NCBI GenBank assembly: GCA_027365565.1
Contig: DAHXMI010000002.1
Coordinates: 1-43,496, forward strand
DNA: 43,496 bases
Source of the DNA: JAMCYG01 sp027365565
GTDB lineage: Archaea; Micrarchaeota; Micrarchaeia; Micrarchaeales; Micrarchaeaceae
Reading direction: 5' to 3'
The notes under the pieces were generated by a model that had not been told where the DNA came from, did no database searches, and saw only the letters and a program-made list of their open reading frames with translations. Below, in pieces: positions 13,653-22,571 of the stretch (within the stretch, counting starts at the first letter, position 1; every line of letters starts with the position of its first letter). The position numbers and the translations under genes were made by a program.

Positions 13653-15083
13653 ATGGTAAATTTGAAGGCTTCACGGTCTGAATTGCTGCAGTATGCGGCC
13701 ATAGCATTCATATTTGCGCTCACCCTGTCCGCAGCACTCAAAATGTACAATATGGGAGGCGCACAGTGGGACTTCATAGCCCACTGGCTTAGCGCAAAGT
13801 CGCTGATCACCCCTGCATTCTATTCCGCTCTGCTGAAGGGCAATCTTGCCAATGCAATACTGTATTCAAATTCCTTCTATTTCGAGACGGTTCGGGCCCC
13901 GCTAACAGGAGTTATGATGGCGCCCTTCGTGGCGCTTGGAGGTAATGGTGCCATGCCTGCCTACTTTGCCGCGGCTTTCCTTCTCCTCCTTATATCGGTT
14001 ATCTACGCCTCCCGCAAGTTCGGGATTTCTCCACTGGTGTTGGCGCTGCTGGTATTTACGCCGTATGCTGCATTTTTCCTTCTGCTGCTAAACGGAACGG
14101 AGATCGTATCGATGAGCGTCATGCTGGTAGCAGTCGCGCTTCTCTTGAAGAAAGATTGGAAGGTGGGGATCGCAATAGGCCTGGCAGGTCTGGCAAAATA
14201 CCCCAACCTGATGTTTATTCCATTGGTCTTCCTGCTGCCCCGCAAAATAAGGTATAAGGCGTTGCTGGCAGCCTTTCTTGTCAGCACACCATGGCTTCTG
14301 TTCAATGCCGTTGTATACCATAACCCGATATTCAGCTACACGATCGCGGCAAACGCATTTTCTGGCGGAAGCACAACCGGATATTTCTCCATGGCCTCTA
14401 TCCTCTGGTCGCTCTGGCTGATACTGCCGGACCTCGCGCCAGCGCTCCTTATGCTGGCCGCAGCGGCTATCATGAAAAGCGACGAAGACACCCCCTGGCC
14501 CAGGCCTTCCTGGAAACGGTTGGCAGCATTCAATCCTGATTACAGATACAAGGTAATACTCTGTTTCCTAGGACTGGGGGTCCTCGCATGGCTGCTTACC
14601 GCTGCAAGGGGTTCCATCAATAATCTGCCAAGGCTGGGCTACCTGGTGTACGGTGGCCTGTCCCTGCTGCTTGCAGTCTCAATCAATGACCTCTTAGCCA
14701 AATGGCACGTGAGCCGGCTCGCCCATGCATTCTACATGTCTGTCATGTTTGCGGTAATGGTTGCAATATTGGTCACGTGGGCCCCGTATACTGGATACGT
14801 GTTCAATGGCACATCGAATCCTACCCTATCAGCTGCTGCGAACGCGATAAACGTTTCAGGCATATCCAAGTGCAATATGGTGTCCAACGATTGGGTCTAC
14901 CTAATATACGCAGGGTATAAGGCGCATTTCCCGTATTACTACAACTCTACAGTGCAGCACTATCCGATTGTCTACCTCACCGCCAGGTACGCGAACAACA
15001 CGGCCGTGAACTTCACCAATGTGACCAAGGAGTTGAAATATCCCGGCCTGCTGATAGCATTCCCGAAGAATTATACCTGCTAA
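13653..15083 (+). CDS. Polytopic GT-C-like membrane protein
   Basis: 476 residues with about 10 membrane helices. A conserved-looking Asp lies in the first outside loop (GGAQWDFIAHW, D40), as in lipid-linked-sugar glycosyltransferases of the GT-C fold (GT39/GT83/GT87 kind). GLAKYPNLMFIPLVFLL is a typical GT-C helix pair. The C-terminal 90 residues are extracellular and carry seven N-x-S/T sequons (for example NVSG, NSTV, NNTA, NFTN, NYTC at the very end). The exact substrate is unknown. ATG 13653 or GTG 13641 could be used. Codon choice is more mixed (Ile ATT/ATC, Arg CGG) than in neighbouring informational genes, a possible but weak sign of transfer. Confidence 0.72.
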   Translation: MVNLKASRSELLQYAAIAFIFALTLSAALKMYNMGGAQWDFIAHWLSAKSLITPAFYSALLKGNLANAILYSNSFYFETVRAPLTGVMMAPFVALGGNGAMPAYFAAAFLLLLISVIYASRKFGISPLVLALLVFTPYAAFFLLLLNGTEIVSMSVMLVAVALLLKKDWKVGIAIGLAGLAKYPNLMFIPLVFLLPRKIRYKALLAAFLVSTPWLLFNAVVYHNPIFSYTIAANAFSGGSTTGYFSMASILWSLWLILPDLAPALLMLAAAAIMKSDEDTPWPRPSWKRLAAFNPDYRYKVILCFLGLGVLAWLLTAARGSINNLPRLGYLVYGGLSLLLAVSINDLLAKWHVSRLAHAFYMSVMFAVMVAILVTWAPYTGYVFNGTSNPTLSAAANAINVSGISKCNMVSNDWVYLIYAGYKAHFPYYYNSTVQHYPIVYLTARYANNTAVNFTNVTKELKYPGLLIAFPKNYTC

Positions 15084-15192
15084 CCGTTTCAACGATGCAC
15101 TCCTGCACTCCCGCCTTCCCTTGATCCTGCTCTTTTACCACATACATTCGGATGGCGGCATAACCCATATGCAGGGGTGTTGTGATCTGCCA

Positions 15193-15204
15193 GTATAAAA
15201 TAAT
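15193..15204 (+). promoter_or_regulatory. TATA box of the DUF1453-like operon
   Basis: GTATAAAATAAT is centred about 48 bases before ATG 15246, leaving a leader of roughly 20 bases that ends in the ribosome-binding-like GTGATTC. The rest of the spacer 15084-15245 is empty. Confidence 0.55.
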
Positions 15205-15245
15205 AAGGCGCCGCTTCTACTACTAATCGGAAAATGTGATTCATT

Positions 15246-15806
15246 ATGTTTGCCCCTATCATGGTTACTGGTGCCACTTCCCCTCTTTCGATATACGGCG
15301 GCTCTTCAGGAACGTCTGCTTCGTTCCTGATACTAATAGCGCTGCTGGTTACGGTGAGGGTTTATAGGAACACAAAAGGCAGGAGGTTTACAAAGAGTTC
15401 AATCTACTTTCTCCCAATAATATACCTAATCCTGACTGTTACATCCATATTTGAGGCCGGACCCTCAGTTGCCGACCTATTTGCTACCGCGGCTTCGCTT
15501 GCCGCTGGTTTAATGATAGGGCTCAGAATCGCTGGTGGTGTTCAGTTCTTTGATAAGGCGGGAGTTACCTACTTTAAAAGGTCACCCGTGATCATGATTG
15601 CCTGGCTGATCTCATTCATGGCTAGATTCGGAATAGAGACGTTTTATCCGGCCATCCCGATTCTAGGCGCTGCAATTGAGGTAATACTTGCGGCCACAAC
15701 GGGTCTCATAATCGGCGAGGCGATCCACATAAGCAGGGGCTATAGGATGCATTCGCTCAGCCAAAAAGAGGGTGTCACAAATAATAATCAGCAGGAAAAA
15801 CAATAA
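15246..15806 (+). CDS. Integral membrane protein, DUF1453/CcdC-like
   Basis: 186 residues with five or so membrane helices: about 25-37, 53-68, 80-95, 117-128 and 138-158. The segment GVTYFKRSPVIMIAWLISFMARFG resembles the YKRSP...R block of CcdC/DUF1453 proteins. Some of these are linked to cytochrome c maturation in bacteria, but no cytochrome c gene is seen here. The C-terminal 25 residues are polar and Gln/Asn-rich. The parvulin gene starts 12 bases downstream, so the operon is this gene, parvulin, tag. Function not established. Confidence 0.6.
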   Translation: MFAPIMVTGATSPLSIYGGSSGTSASFLILIALLVTVRVYRNTKGRRFTKSSIYFLPIIYLILTVTSIFEAGPSVADLFATAASLAAGLMIGLRIAGGVQFFDKAGVTYFKRSPVIMIAWLISFMARFGIETFYPAIPILGAAIEVILAATTGLIIGEAIHISRGYRMHSLSQKEGVTNNNQQEKQ

Positions 15807-15818
15807 AATGGTGAAATC

Positions 15819-16094
15819 ATGTCGGATAAGATAAGGTGTGCGCACATACTGGTCGAGAAGCAGTCCATTGCGAACGAGATACTCGAGCGCATAAGGAAGG
15901 GTGAGAGCTTTGCGGTCCTTGCCAGCGAGTACTCGATGGACGGGAGCAGGAAGCAGGGCGGCGACCTCGGTTTCTTCGGCCGCGGCGTTATGGTAAAGGA
16001 GTTCGAGAACGCGGCATTTGCACTGCAGGTCGGTGAGGTCTCCGGCCTGGTCAAGACACAGTTCGGTTACCACATAATCAAGAGGACTGCGTGA
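15819..16094 (+). CDS. Parvulin-type peptidyl-prolyl cis-trans isomerase
   Basis: Single-domain 91-residue parvulin (PpiC type). The signatures are RCAHILVEKQSIANEI near the N-terminus, MDGSRKQGGDLGFFGRG in the middle and VKTQFGYHIIKR at the end; both His residues of the active site are present. It has no signal peptide or anchor, so it acts in the cytoplasm. Such single-domain parvulins are common in bacteria and rarer in archaea. ATG follows GGTGAAATC. Its stop is 4 bases from the start of tag, indicating translational coupling. Confidence 0.95.
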   Translation: MSDKIRCAHILVEKQSIANEILERIRKGESFAVLASEYSMDGSRKQGGDLGFFGRGVMVKEFENAAFALQVGEVSGLVKTQFGYHIIKRTA

Positions 16095-16098
16095 TCCC

Positions 16099-16680
16099 TT
16101 GGCTGCGGCAAAGGCAGGTGTCAAAAGGTGCGGGTGGTCTACGACAGATCCGCTGTACATAAAGTACCATGACACCGAGTGGGGAGTGCCTCTGCATGAC
16201 GATGGCAAGCTCTTCGAGTTCCTCGTGCTTGAGGGCATGCAGGCGGGCCTCAGCTGGCTCACCGTGCTCAGGAAGCGCGAGAATTATCGGAAGGCGTTCT
16301 CCGGCTTCGACCCTAGGAAGGTAGCGAGATATGACAAAAAGAAAGTGGGATCGCTCCTCAATGACAGCGGCATAATACGCAACAGGCTGAAGATCGAATC
16401 CGCGGTCTCCAACGCGAAGGCGTTCCTGGCGGTGCAGAAGGAGTTCGGCAGCTTCGACAGGTACATCTGGGGGTTCGTCGGCGGCAGGCCGATAAGGAAC
16501 AGGTGGGTCACGCTCAAGCAGATACCTGCAACGAGCAGGAAATCGGATGAGCTGAGCAAGGACCTGAAGTCCCGCGGCTTCAAGTTCGTGGGTTCAACAA
16601 TAGTCTACGCGCACATGCAGGCCACCGGGATGGTCAACGACCACATCCTCTCGTGTTTCAGGTATGGGCAGCTGCGCTGA
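16099..16680 (+). CDS. tag: DNA-3-methyladenine glycosylase I
   Basis: Removes 3-methyladenine from alkylated DNA. 193 residues, close to the bacterial enzyme throughout: RCGWSTTDPLYIKYHDTEWG, LEGMQAGLSWLTVLRKRENY, RGFKFVGSTIVYAHMQATG. Zinc ligands C11, H24, H182 and C186 are all present, as is E45, the equivalent of the base-recognition glutamate. The only usable start is TTG 16099; no ATG or GTG precedes the conserved part. Tag is mainly bacterial, and with the adjacent parvulin this suggests a unit acquired from bacteria (inference). Confidence 0.95.
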   Translation: MAAAKAGVKRCGWSTTDPLYIKYHDTEWGVPLHDDGKLFEFLVLEGMQAGLSWLTVLRKRENYRKAFSGFDPRKVARYDKKKVGSLLNDSGIIRNRLKIESAVSNAKAFLAVQKEFGSFDRYIWGFVGGRPIRNRWVTLKQIPATSRKSDELSKDLKSRGFKFVGSTIVYAHMQATGMVNDHILSCFRYGQLR

Positions 16681-16743
16681 GCGCCGCCCGAGAACTAATT
16701 TATTGTTTCTTATGGCTCTATCTCTTGCAAAGATGAAGGTGAT

Positions 16744-17382
16744 ATGGTACAGAATATAAGGCCGGCTCGACGCAGAAGTCGGCATGGGCGCCTGGAGGCG
16801 AAGCTCAGGAACGTAACGATACCCGCGCTGCTCACGGCGGTAAGCATGACGTTCATACTCATGACACTCAACTACTTCCATTTCGATGTGGCGTACGGGG
16901 CCGGCACCACGGCCATAATCTTTGCCTCGTTCGCCTCAAGTGCCTTCATACTGTTCATGACGCCGAAGGCGAAGGGAGCCAGGGTATCCAGGTTCATCAA
17001 GAGCTACCTAATAGGAGGGGTGGTCGGCCTTATAGGCTCGCAGCTGCTCGCTTATGCGCCGCTGTACATGGTGGCCGCGGCAGTGGTGTTCGTGGTATCT
17101 GTGCTGCTTTACGTAGCCGACAGCCAGCATGCGCCTGCTGTAGCGATCGCGTTCGCCTTCGTGGTGTTCCACATCGACATGCTCGGAATACTCGTAGTCG
17201 TATCCGGAGCGCTGCTGCTCATAGCGCTCAGGTTCGTGCTGGAAAAGTTCGTTTTCATGATAGAGGGGTTTGAGGAGGGAATCTCAGGTGGCGCAGGCGG
17301 CACCCGTAAGGGGAAACCGCAGGTATATAAAATGCGCAATTCAATGGTAGTTAGAAAGCAGGGCCGCGACCAGCGGAGGTAA
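16744..17382 (+). CDS. HPP-like integral membrane protein
   Basis: 212 residues. A basic N-terminus (RRRSRHGRLEAKLRN) precedes four or five membrane helices between residues 25 and 160. ASFASSAFILFMTPKAKGARVSRFIKSYLIGGVVG matches the HPP-family pattern (ASA..LF..P.s...p....G..vg). SQHAPAVAIA corresponds to the HPPAgA motif with the first Pro changed to Ala. Plant and cyanobacterial members are nitrite transporters; the substrate here is unknown. The tail is basic (GGTRKGKPQVYKMRN). Start ATG 16744 follows AAGGTGAT. The antiporter gene begins five bases after its stop. Confidence 0.72.
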   Translation: MVQNIRPARRRSRHGRLEAKLRNVTIPALLTAVSMTFILMTLNYFHFDVAYGAGTTAIIFASFASSAFILFMTPKAKGARVSRFIKSYLIGGVVGLIGSQLLAYAPLYMVAAAVVFVVSVLLYVADSQHAPAVAIAFAFVVFHIDMLGILVVVSGALLLIALRFVLEKFVFMIEGFEEGISGGAGGTRKGKPQVYKMRNSMVVRKQGRDQRR

Positions 17383-17387
17383 TAATC

Positions 17388-18707
17388 ATGGTGCTATCTG
17401 TAGGGCCAGCATTCATATTCGTGGCGGCGGTCTCATTTCTTGGATTTGCAATATTCGCGCTCTTCGATAGAATAAGGATAACGAGCGTGATACCCCTCAT
17501 GCTGATCGGCCTGCTGATAGGGCCGGTGCTCCACCTGATCAACACCTCGGCCAGCAGCACGATAGCGACCCTTACCCCTTACATAATAGCGATAGCGGTC
17601 TCGTTCGTGCTTTTCGACGTTGGCCTCAACATAAGGTTCAAGAGCCTGAGCAAGGTGCTGGTGAGCGCCACTAAGTTCCTGTTCATCACGCAGATACTTG
17701 TAAGCCTTTTGGCCGCGTTCCTCATCCACTTCTTCATGGGCTGGTCCATAATATACTCGCTCATATTCGGCTTCGCGATCTCGGGGCCCAGCACAATAAT
17801 AATACCGACGCTGGTGAAAAAGCTCAATGTGAGCGACAACATAAAGACGACCATGGTGTACGAAAGCACCGTGAGCGACGTGCTTCAGCTCATAGTGCCG
17901 CTCACGCTCATAGGCATAGTGGTAAATCCCGCTTCGATAACGCTCACAACGGTCGGCGACAGCGTATTCACGCAGCTCGTGGGAGGGGTTCTCCTCGGCG
18001 TCATATCCGCCTTCTTCTGGCTGTACATACTCAACAGGTTCGGCGACTACAGCCAGGACTACAGCTGGATTCTCACTATAACCATGATCATAGCCACGTA
18101 CGGCATCGCCACATATACCGGATTGAACAGCACAATATCGGTGTTCGTGTTCGGGATACTGTTCGCCAACATAGGGTCCAGGAAGAGCGTGACTGACGGC
18201 CGTGTGCACGATCCGCTCGGGAAGTACTTCGCTACGAAACAGGACGTTGAGCACACCACCGAGTACCAGAGGGAGATAGTGTTCTTCGTCAGCACCTTCT
18301 TCTTCGTGTACATAGGGCTGCTGTTCAACATAAGCAGCATCAGCTACGCGTATATCGCAATAGCAATGATACTCACGCTCATAGCGTTCCTGATAAGGAT
18401 ACCATTGACCACCCTGCTGAGCAAGATAATATCTTCAGACAAGAAGGTAGCCGCAGTGGAGAGGTCGCTGATCTACTTCAACATACCGCGAGGGCTCTCT
18501 CCCGCAATAATAGCCACGGTACCGCTGATCTACGGGATAGTGATACCTGGGTTCGTGGACCTGATATTCCTTGTGATACTGTTCACCAACGTCGCGTTCA
18601 CGATAGGGGTATTCATAACCTATAAGCCGTCGGCCCTGCCGCAGCCGTCTTCCGCATCTTCGGCCTCGGCGTCCGGATCAGGCAAGGCAGCCGCGACCGG
18701 GAAGTAG
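17388..18707 (+). CDS. Cation:proton antiporter (CPA family)
   Basis: 439 residues with about 12 membrane helices, exchanging Na+ or K+ for H+ in relatives. The ion-binding motif of helix 5 is YESTVSDVLQ (E159, S160, S163, D164), equivalent to the ESxxND of CPA1 NhaP proteins with Ser replacing Asn. GPSTIIIPTLV upstream corresponds to the unwound helix. There is no NAD-binding TrkA domain. The last 30 residues are a Ser/Ala/Gly low-complexity tail. The ribosome binding site GGAGGTAATAATC overlaps the stop of the HPP-like gene, one of the strongest in the window. A role in pH homeostasis is reasonable but inferred. Confidence 0.88.
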   Translation: MVLSVGPAFIFVAAVSFLGFAIFALFDRIRITSVIPLMLIGLLIGPVLHLINTSASSTIATLTPYIIAIAVSFVLFDVGLNIRFKSLSKVLVSATKFLFITQILVSLLAAFLIHFFMGWSIIYSLIFGFAISGPSTIIIPTLVKKLNVSDNIKTTMVYESTVSDVLQLIVPLTLIGIVVNPASITLTTVGDSVFTQLVGGVLLGVISAFFWLYILNRFGDYSQDYSWILTITMIIATYGIATYTGLNSTISVFVFGILFANIGSRKSVTDGRVHDPLGKYFATKQDVEHTTEYQREIVFFVSTFFFVYIGLLFNISSISYAYIAIAMILTLIAFLIRIPLTTLLSKIISSDKKVAAVERSLIYFNIPRGLSPAIIATVPLIYGIVIPGFVDLIFLVILFTNVAFTIGVFITYKPSALPQPSSASSASASGSGKAAATGK

Positions 18708-18742
18708 CTGAAAATAGATGGCACGCCAAGAAGGAAGCGCGC

Positions 18743-20449
18743 TCAGTAGGACAGTGCCTGCGAGCGCTCTTCCGCCTCATTCCTTACCTTGCCGATGAAA
18801 TCCGCGATGGCAATCGCGTTGGTCTGCTTGCCGTCCCTGTTCCTGACGGATATCGTGCCTGCTTCCTGCTCCTTCTTTCCAAGCACTATGGTGTAGGGCA
18901 CCTGCTGCAGTTTCGCGTCGCGTATCTTGTACTCAAGGGTCTTGTCTGATATGTCAAGGTCGGCGCGTATCCCCGCGCCCTTCAGTTCCTTGTGAACCTT
19001 TGACGCATAGTCGTTGACCGCCTCGGATATCGACACGATGCGCACCTGTGTCGGTGCCAACCATGTCGGGAACTTGCCCTGGTAATGCTCCACGAGTACT
19101 CCTATGAACCTCTCGAAGCTGCCTATGAGGGTTCTGTGCACTATGACTGGTGTCGACTGCTCGCCCTTGTCGTTCGCATACGTGAGCTTGAACCTTATCG
19201 GCTGCTGGTAGTCGAGCTGTATTGTGAGGCACTGCCACCTCCTTCCCATTGCGTCGAGCACGTCGCCGTCTATCTTCGGGCCGTAGAATGCGCCATCCTT
19301 GTCCTTTATGCCGTACTTCATGCCGTTCTTATCGAGCGCGGACTTCAGCTTCGCCTCCGCCTTTCTCCACAGCTCCTCGTCGCCGATGTGCTGGTCGGGC
19401 ATTGTCGACAGGTACAGCTCGTACTTCATGCCGAATACCTCATAAACCTCCTTCGCCATCCTCAGCAGCACGGATATCTCTTCCTCTATCTGGTCCTCCG
19501 CTAGGAATATGTGCGCATCATCCTGGGTGAGCTGGCGTACGCGGAGCAGCCCTGTAAGCGCTCCGCTTATCTCATTCCTGAACAGAGTATCAAACTCCGC
19601 GAATCTTAGCGGCAGGTCCCTGTAGCTTCTGCTCCTTGCCTTGTACACCATTATGGCCGAGGGACATCCCATGGCTCTCAGGCCGAGCTCTTCGCCGCTG
19701 CCCGAGTCAAAGACAAACATGTTCTCCTTGTACTTCTCGATATGCCCGCTCACATGCCAGAGCGCGAGGTTCGCGACCTGCGGCGTGCTTATTTCCTCAT
19801 AGTCGTATTCTTCCTCCTTTCCGCGTACGAACCTGACAAGCTCCTTATAGACTATGTAACCCTTGTTGTGCCAGTAGACCATGCCCGGTGAAACCTCCTG
19901 GAAGCTGTAAAGGTCCATCTTCTCTCCGATGGTCCTATGGTCCGTATCCGGCAGTCCCGACCAGTCGCTCTTCTTTACTATGGAAAGGTCGACCTTCCTG
20001 TGCGCTTTCGGCCTGTTGTTCTGCGCCGCGCCCGCGCTTTCTCCGTAGTTCCTAGACTGTTCCGCGAGCGGGTGCCCCTTTATCATGAGGCTGAGCCTCT
20101 TGTTCCAGCCGAACGGCGCTGAGAACACCTCTATGCCTTTCTCCTCCGCCGCGACTGTTCGCATGAGATCCAGCATCGCGAGCGCCTCCTTCGGCGACTC
20201 AAGGTTGGAGGACAGGTGCGCGAACGGGTAGATGACCAGCCTCTTCACGCCCTGCTTCTTGGCGAACGCGATTGAGTCAGCCACCGCCTTATTCGCGTGT
20301 TCCTCCGTGTCGCCCTTCTCGACCGCAACGAGCATGACGAGCGCATCCGTTACCACTACCGGCTTCTTCTCCGCACTCTCGTAGCTGCTTGCCTCGGGCT
20401 CTATGGGCTCGAACTCTATCTTATTCACGTCTAACTGCAGTACTTTCAT
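18743..20449 (-). CDS. thrS: Threonyl-tRNA synthetase with archaeal editing domain
   Basis: Charges tRNA-Thr. 568 residues. Residues 1-135 form the archaeal D-aminoacyl-deacylase-like editing domain (VKRLVIYPFAHLSSN, VFSAPFGWNKRLSL, KGHPLAEQ). The class II core follows: GMVYWHNKGY, LRAMGCPSA (zinc Cys), motif 2 in PLRFAEFDTLFRNEISGALTG, RQLTQDDAHIF (zinc His), and motif 3 with VHRTLIGSFERFIG (third zinc ligand). The C-terminal anticodon-binding domain starts with PTWLAPTQVRIVSI. ATG 20449 has GTGATC two bases before it. A TATA box at about 20507-20519 leaves a short leader. It ends against the convergent antiporter gene. Confidence 0.97.
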   Translation of the reverse strand: MKVLQLDVNKIEFEPIEPEASSYESAEKKPVVVTDALVMLVAVEKGDTEEHANKAVADSIAFAKKQGVKRLVIYPFAHLSSNLESPKEALAMLDLMRTVAAEEKGIEVFSAPFGWNKRLSLMIKGHPLAEQSRNYGESAGAAQNNRPKAHRKVDLSIVKKSDWSGLPDTDHRTIGEKMDLYSFQEVSPGMVYWHNKGYIVYKELVRFVRGKEEEYDYEEISTPQVANLALWHVSGHIEKYKENMFVFDSGSGEELGLRAMGCPSAIMVYKARSRSYRDLPLRFAEFDTLFRNEISGALTGLLRVRQLTQDDAHIFLAEDQIEEEISVLLRMAKEVYEVFGMKYELYLSTMPDQHIGDEELWRKAEAKLKSALDKNGMKYGIKDKDGAFYGPKIDGDVLDAMGRRWQCLTIQLDYQQPIRFKLTYANDKGEQSTPVIVHRTLIGSFERFIGVLVEHYQGKFPTWLAPTQVRIVSISEAVNDYASKVHKELKGAGIRADLDISDKTLEYKIRDAKLQQVPYTIVLGKKEQEAGTISVRNRDGKQTNAIAIADFIGKVRNEAEERSQALSY

Positions 20450-20730
20450 ATGATCACACGATTAGCGCAAAGGATACAGCTGCGCCTGATATACTTGACA
20501 AGCTCAACTATATTTAGATTGCTGTTATTGCCGCTGCCGCGGCTGAGGAAAAGCATTGCATGATATGCGCCTACAGGCGCGATGCCGTTTGGAATTGACC
20601 ACTCTTCACCAGATCAACCTTCTCTGCCTCTTTATCTATATCCTATGCCCCGCGCTACTTTTTATCTTTTTTGTGCAGGATTGGCTTGTCCGCCACCTGG
20701 CGCACATTCGTGCGGCCGCGGTCCACCCCT
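20450..20730. other. 281-base intergenic region between thrS and dys
   Basis: Holds the thrS promoter (AAATATAG on the minus strand near 20513) and no frame with normal codon use. A hairpin GCGCC-TACA-GGCGC at 20567-20580 is flanked by GCAT/ATGC, extending the pairing. It lies upstream of the predicted thrS start, so it is more likely a dys 3' structure than a thrS leader. No known RNA class recognised. Confidence 0.4.
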
Positions 20731-21678
20731 TCATTCCAGGTTCAGCGCAGCGGCGATTATCGGCAGTATTATCGTTGCGTCGCCGTCGACAGTTACGTAC
20801 TTCGCATCCTCCTTTATCTTGCCCCACGACACCGCCTCGGATAGCCTAGCGCCCGAAAGGCTGCCGTCGTACTGCGTCGCAGTGGTTATGTACGCCGCGT
20901 AGTCGAGTCCGCCCTTGAACTGGTTCCACCAGATGACGTGGTGCTTGCTTATCCCTCCCCCTATCATGAGCGCGCCGGTCGTCTTGTGGTCGAACACGAG
21001 GTTGCTGAGCTCAAGCTCATCCGCAATAAGGTTCAGCTTGAACTTGTGATCCTGCGAGAAAAGCGTCATCTGCGTGCCGAACGCCCCATCAAGTATCCCC
21101 GGGCAGTATATGGGCACGTTGTGGTCGTATGCCTGCTTCAGTATAGAGTTCTCATCGGTCATCCTCTTGCCGAACTCCCTTATCAGAGCGCTTGCGCTGT
21201 ATTCCGTCTTGTAGTCGGCCGAGCCGTAAAGCTCGTCCATGATCTTGTTGAAAACATCCTCAAGCTGCGTGCCGTACTCCCCATTCTCTATGAAGACGTT
21301 GCCGAGCCTGAACACGCCCGCTTTGTGCAGCTCGGTGTCGTCGGCATTGAACGATCCGACGTTGTACACTCCGCCGGTAGCCCTCGCTATGTCATGGTCG
21401 AGCGTGCCTCCAGTGGTTATTATCGCGTCGAAGTACTTCACCATGCCCGCGAGCACGCCCCTAAGGCCCGTCGACACTATGTCTGCTGGGAACGAGAGGA
21501 AATTGAAGGAGTCCTTGTCCTTTATCATCTTCCCTACTATGTCTATGCTGTCGACCATGTGCTGTGCCGAGAATCCGCCGATGTCCCCCATCTGGCTCAT
21601 GAGGTCGCTGACTTTCATGTCCTTCGTTATCCTGACATCCCTGACCTTCCTCTTCAGCAAGTCATCCTTAGAATACAT
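20731..21678 (-). CDS. dys: Deoxyhypusine synthase
   Basis: Transfers the aminobutyl part of spermidine to a lysine of translation factor aIF5A, using NAD. 315 residues. The active-site lysine is K245 in GGGISKHHVIWWNQFKGG, followed by LDYAAYITTATQYDGSLSGA and EAVSWGKI, all diagnostic. N-terminal NAD/spermidine-site blocks include ADIVSTGLRG, IITTGGTLDHDIAR and NVPIYCPGILDGAFG. ATG 21678 follows GGTTGATATT. It connects to the AdoMet decarboxylase at 4.7 kb through spermidine. Confidence 0.97.
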   Translation of the reverse strand: MYSKDDLLKRKVRDVRITKDMKVSDLMSQMGDIGGFSAQHMVDSIDIVGKMIKDKDSFNFLSFPADIVSTGLRGVLAGMVKYFDAIITTGGTLDHDIARATGGVYNVGSFNADDTELHKAGVFRLGNVFIENGEYGTQLEDVFNKIMDELYGSADYKTEYSASALIREFGKRMTDENSILKQAYDHNVPIYCPGILDGAFGTQMTLFSQDHKFKLNLIADELELSNLVFDHKTTGALMIGGGISKHHVIWWNQFKGGLDYAAYITTATQYDGSLSGARLSEAVSWGKIKEDAKYVTVDGDATIILPIIAAALNLE

Positions 21679-21724
21679 AATATCAACCGTAGCCCTTACA
21701 AATCGCTTCAGGATAGAGTTACAG

Positions 21725-21753
21725 GAATATTATCTACGAAAGACTATTTATTT
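21725..21753. promoter_or_regulatory. Divergent promoters of dys and the reductase gene
   Basis: Minus strand: GATAATATTCC, about 52 bases before the dys ATG. Plus strand: GACTATTTATTTG, about 80 bases before the reductase ATG at 21827. Both leave leaders with a ribosome binding site, unlike the leaderless genes elsewhere. Confidence 0.5.
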
Positions 21754-21826
21754 GTTAATGTTGATGTCCTACTGCGCTCTGGCACAGAGGATAATGGAAC
21801 AGCGTGCTGGCGCACCAGTGATCACG

Positions 21827-22564
21827 ATGGCAGTACAACCGCCTTCTATAGTGAACAAACCGTACAGGCTCGCAGAGATAATCAAGGAGACGCCGGACGT
21901 CGACACGTTCAGGTTCAAGTCCCAGGACGGATCGAAGCTGGCTTTCGACCCGGGCATGTTCGTCATGCTGACGTGGCCGGGCAACGGCACCGAGCCGAAG
22001 GTAACAAGGGCATTCTCAATAGCGTCCGCGCCGAACTCGGACGAGCTGGAATTCGAGATACACATGATACATGGAAGGTTCACCTCCAAGCTGGACGAGG
22101 CGAAGGTTGGCGACATTTACACTGTTACTGGTCCGCACGGCCAGTTCAGGTTCGTGCCAAAGGACGACAGGAGGGTCCTATTCATAGCGGGAGGCACCGG
22201 CCTTGCCCCATTCATGTCGATGCTGCGGGAGCTGAGGATAAACGGCCACGACAACGACGTCACGCTCCTTTACAGCGTAAGGTATCCTGACGAGATAATA
22301 AGGAAGGAGGAGCTTCAGGAACTCGAGGCGGCGCTCAGGCTGAAGATGGTCATAAGCGTTACAAGGCCCACCGAACCCCGGTCCGAGGGCTGGGCCGGGG
22401 AGACCGGACACATCTCGCCTGACATGATAAAGAAGCACGCGCCTGACTTCATGGACAGGACCGCGTACATCTGCGGTCCGCTGGGATTCGTCAAGGCAGT
22501 GCAGGAAGCGCTCTCACAGCTCGGAGTTCCCAAGGAGAAAGTGAAAGCTGACGTCTGGGGCTGA
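21827..22564 (+). CDS. FAD/NAD(P)-dependent oxidoreductase (ferredoxin-NADP reductase fold)
   Basis: 245-residue flavoprotein. The FAD domain (1-108) has RAFSIAS (R61, S64) and GRFTSKL (83-89). The NAD(P) domain has FIAGGTGLAPFMSML (119-133) and a late YICGPLGFVKAVQEAL. No iron-sulfur or globin domain is attached, so it is a stand-alone reductase passing electrons between NAD(P)H and an unknown carrier. ATG 21827 is preferred over ATGs at 21758, 21764 and 21794 because GTGATC, the genome's usual site, lies three bases before it and the family normally starts here (ETPDVDTFRF near residue 21). Stops seven bases before the convergent PolD gene. Confidence 0.9.
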   Translation: MAVQPPSIVNKPYRLAEIIKETPDVDTFRFKSQDGSKLAFDPGMFVMLTWPGNGTEPKVTRAFSIASAPNSDELEFEIHMIHGRFTSKLDEAKVGDIYTVTGPHGQFRFVPKDDRRVLFIAGGTGLAPFMSMLRELRINGHDNDVTLLYSVRYPDEIIRKEELQELEAALRLKMVISVTRPTEPRSEGWAGETGHISPDMIKKHAPDFMDRTAYICGPLGFVKAVQEALSQLGVPKEKVKADVWG

Positions 22565-22571
22565 AGTCGGC

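Noticed and set aside
21239..21826. Long N-terminal extension of the reductase frame
   Set aside because: It is antisense to deoxyhypusine synthase and upstream of the predicted transcript start; the reductase family begins at about 21827.
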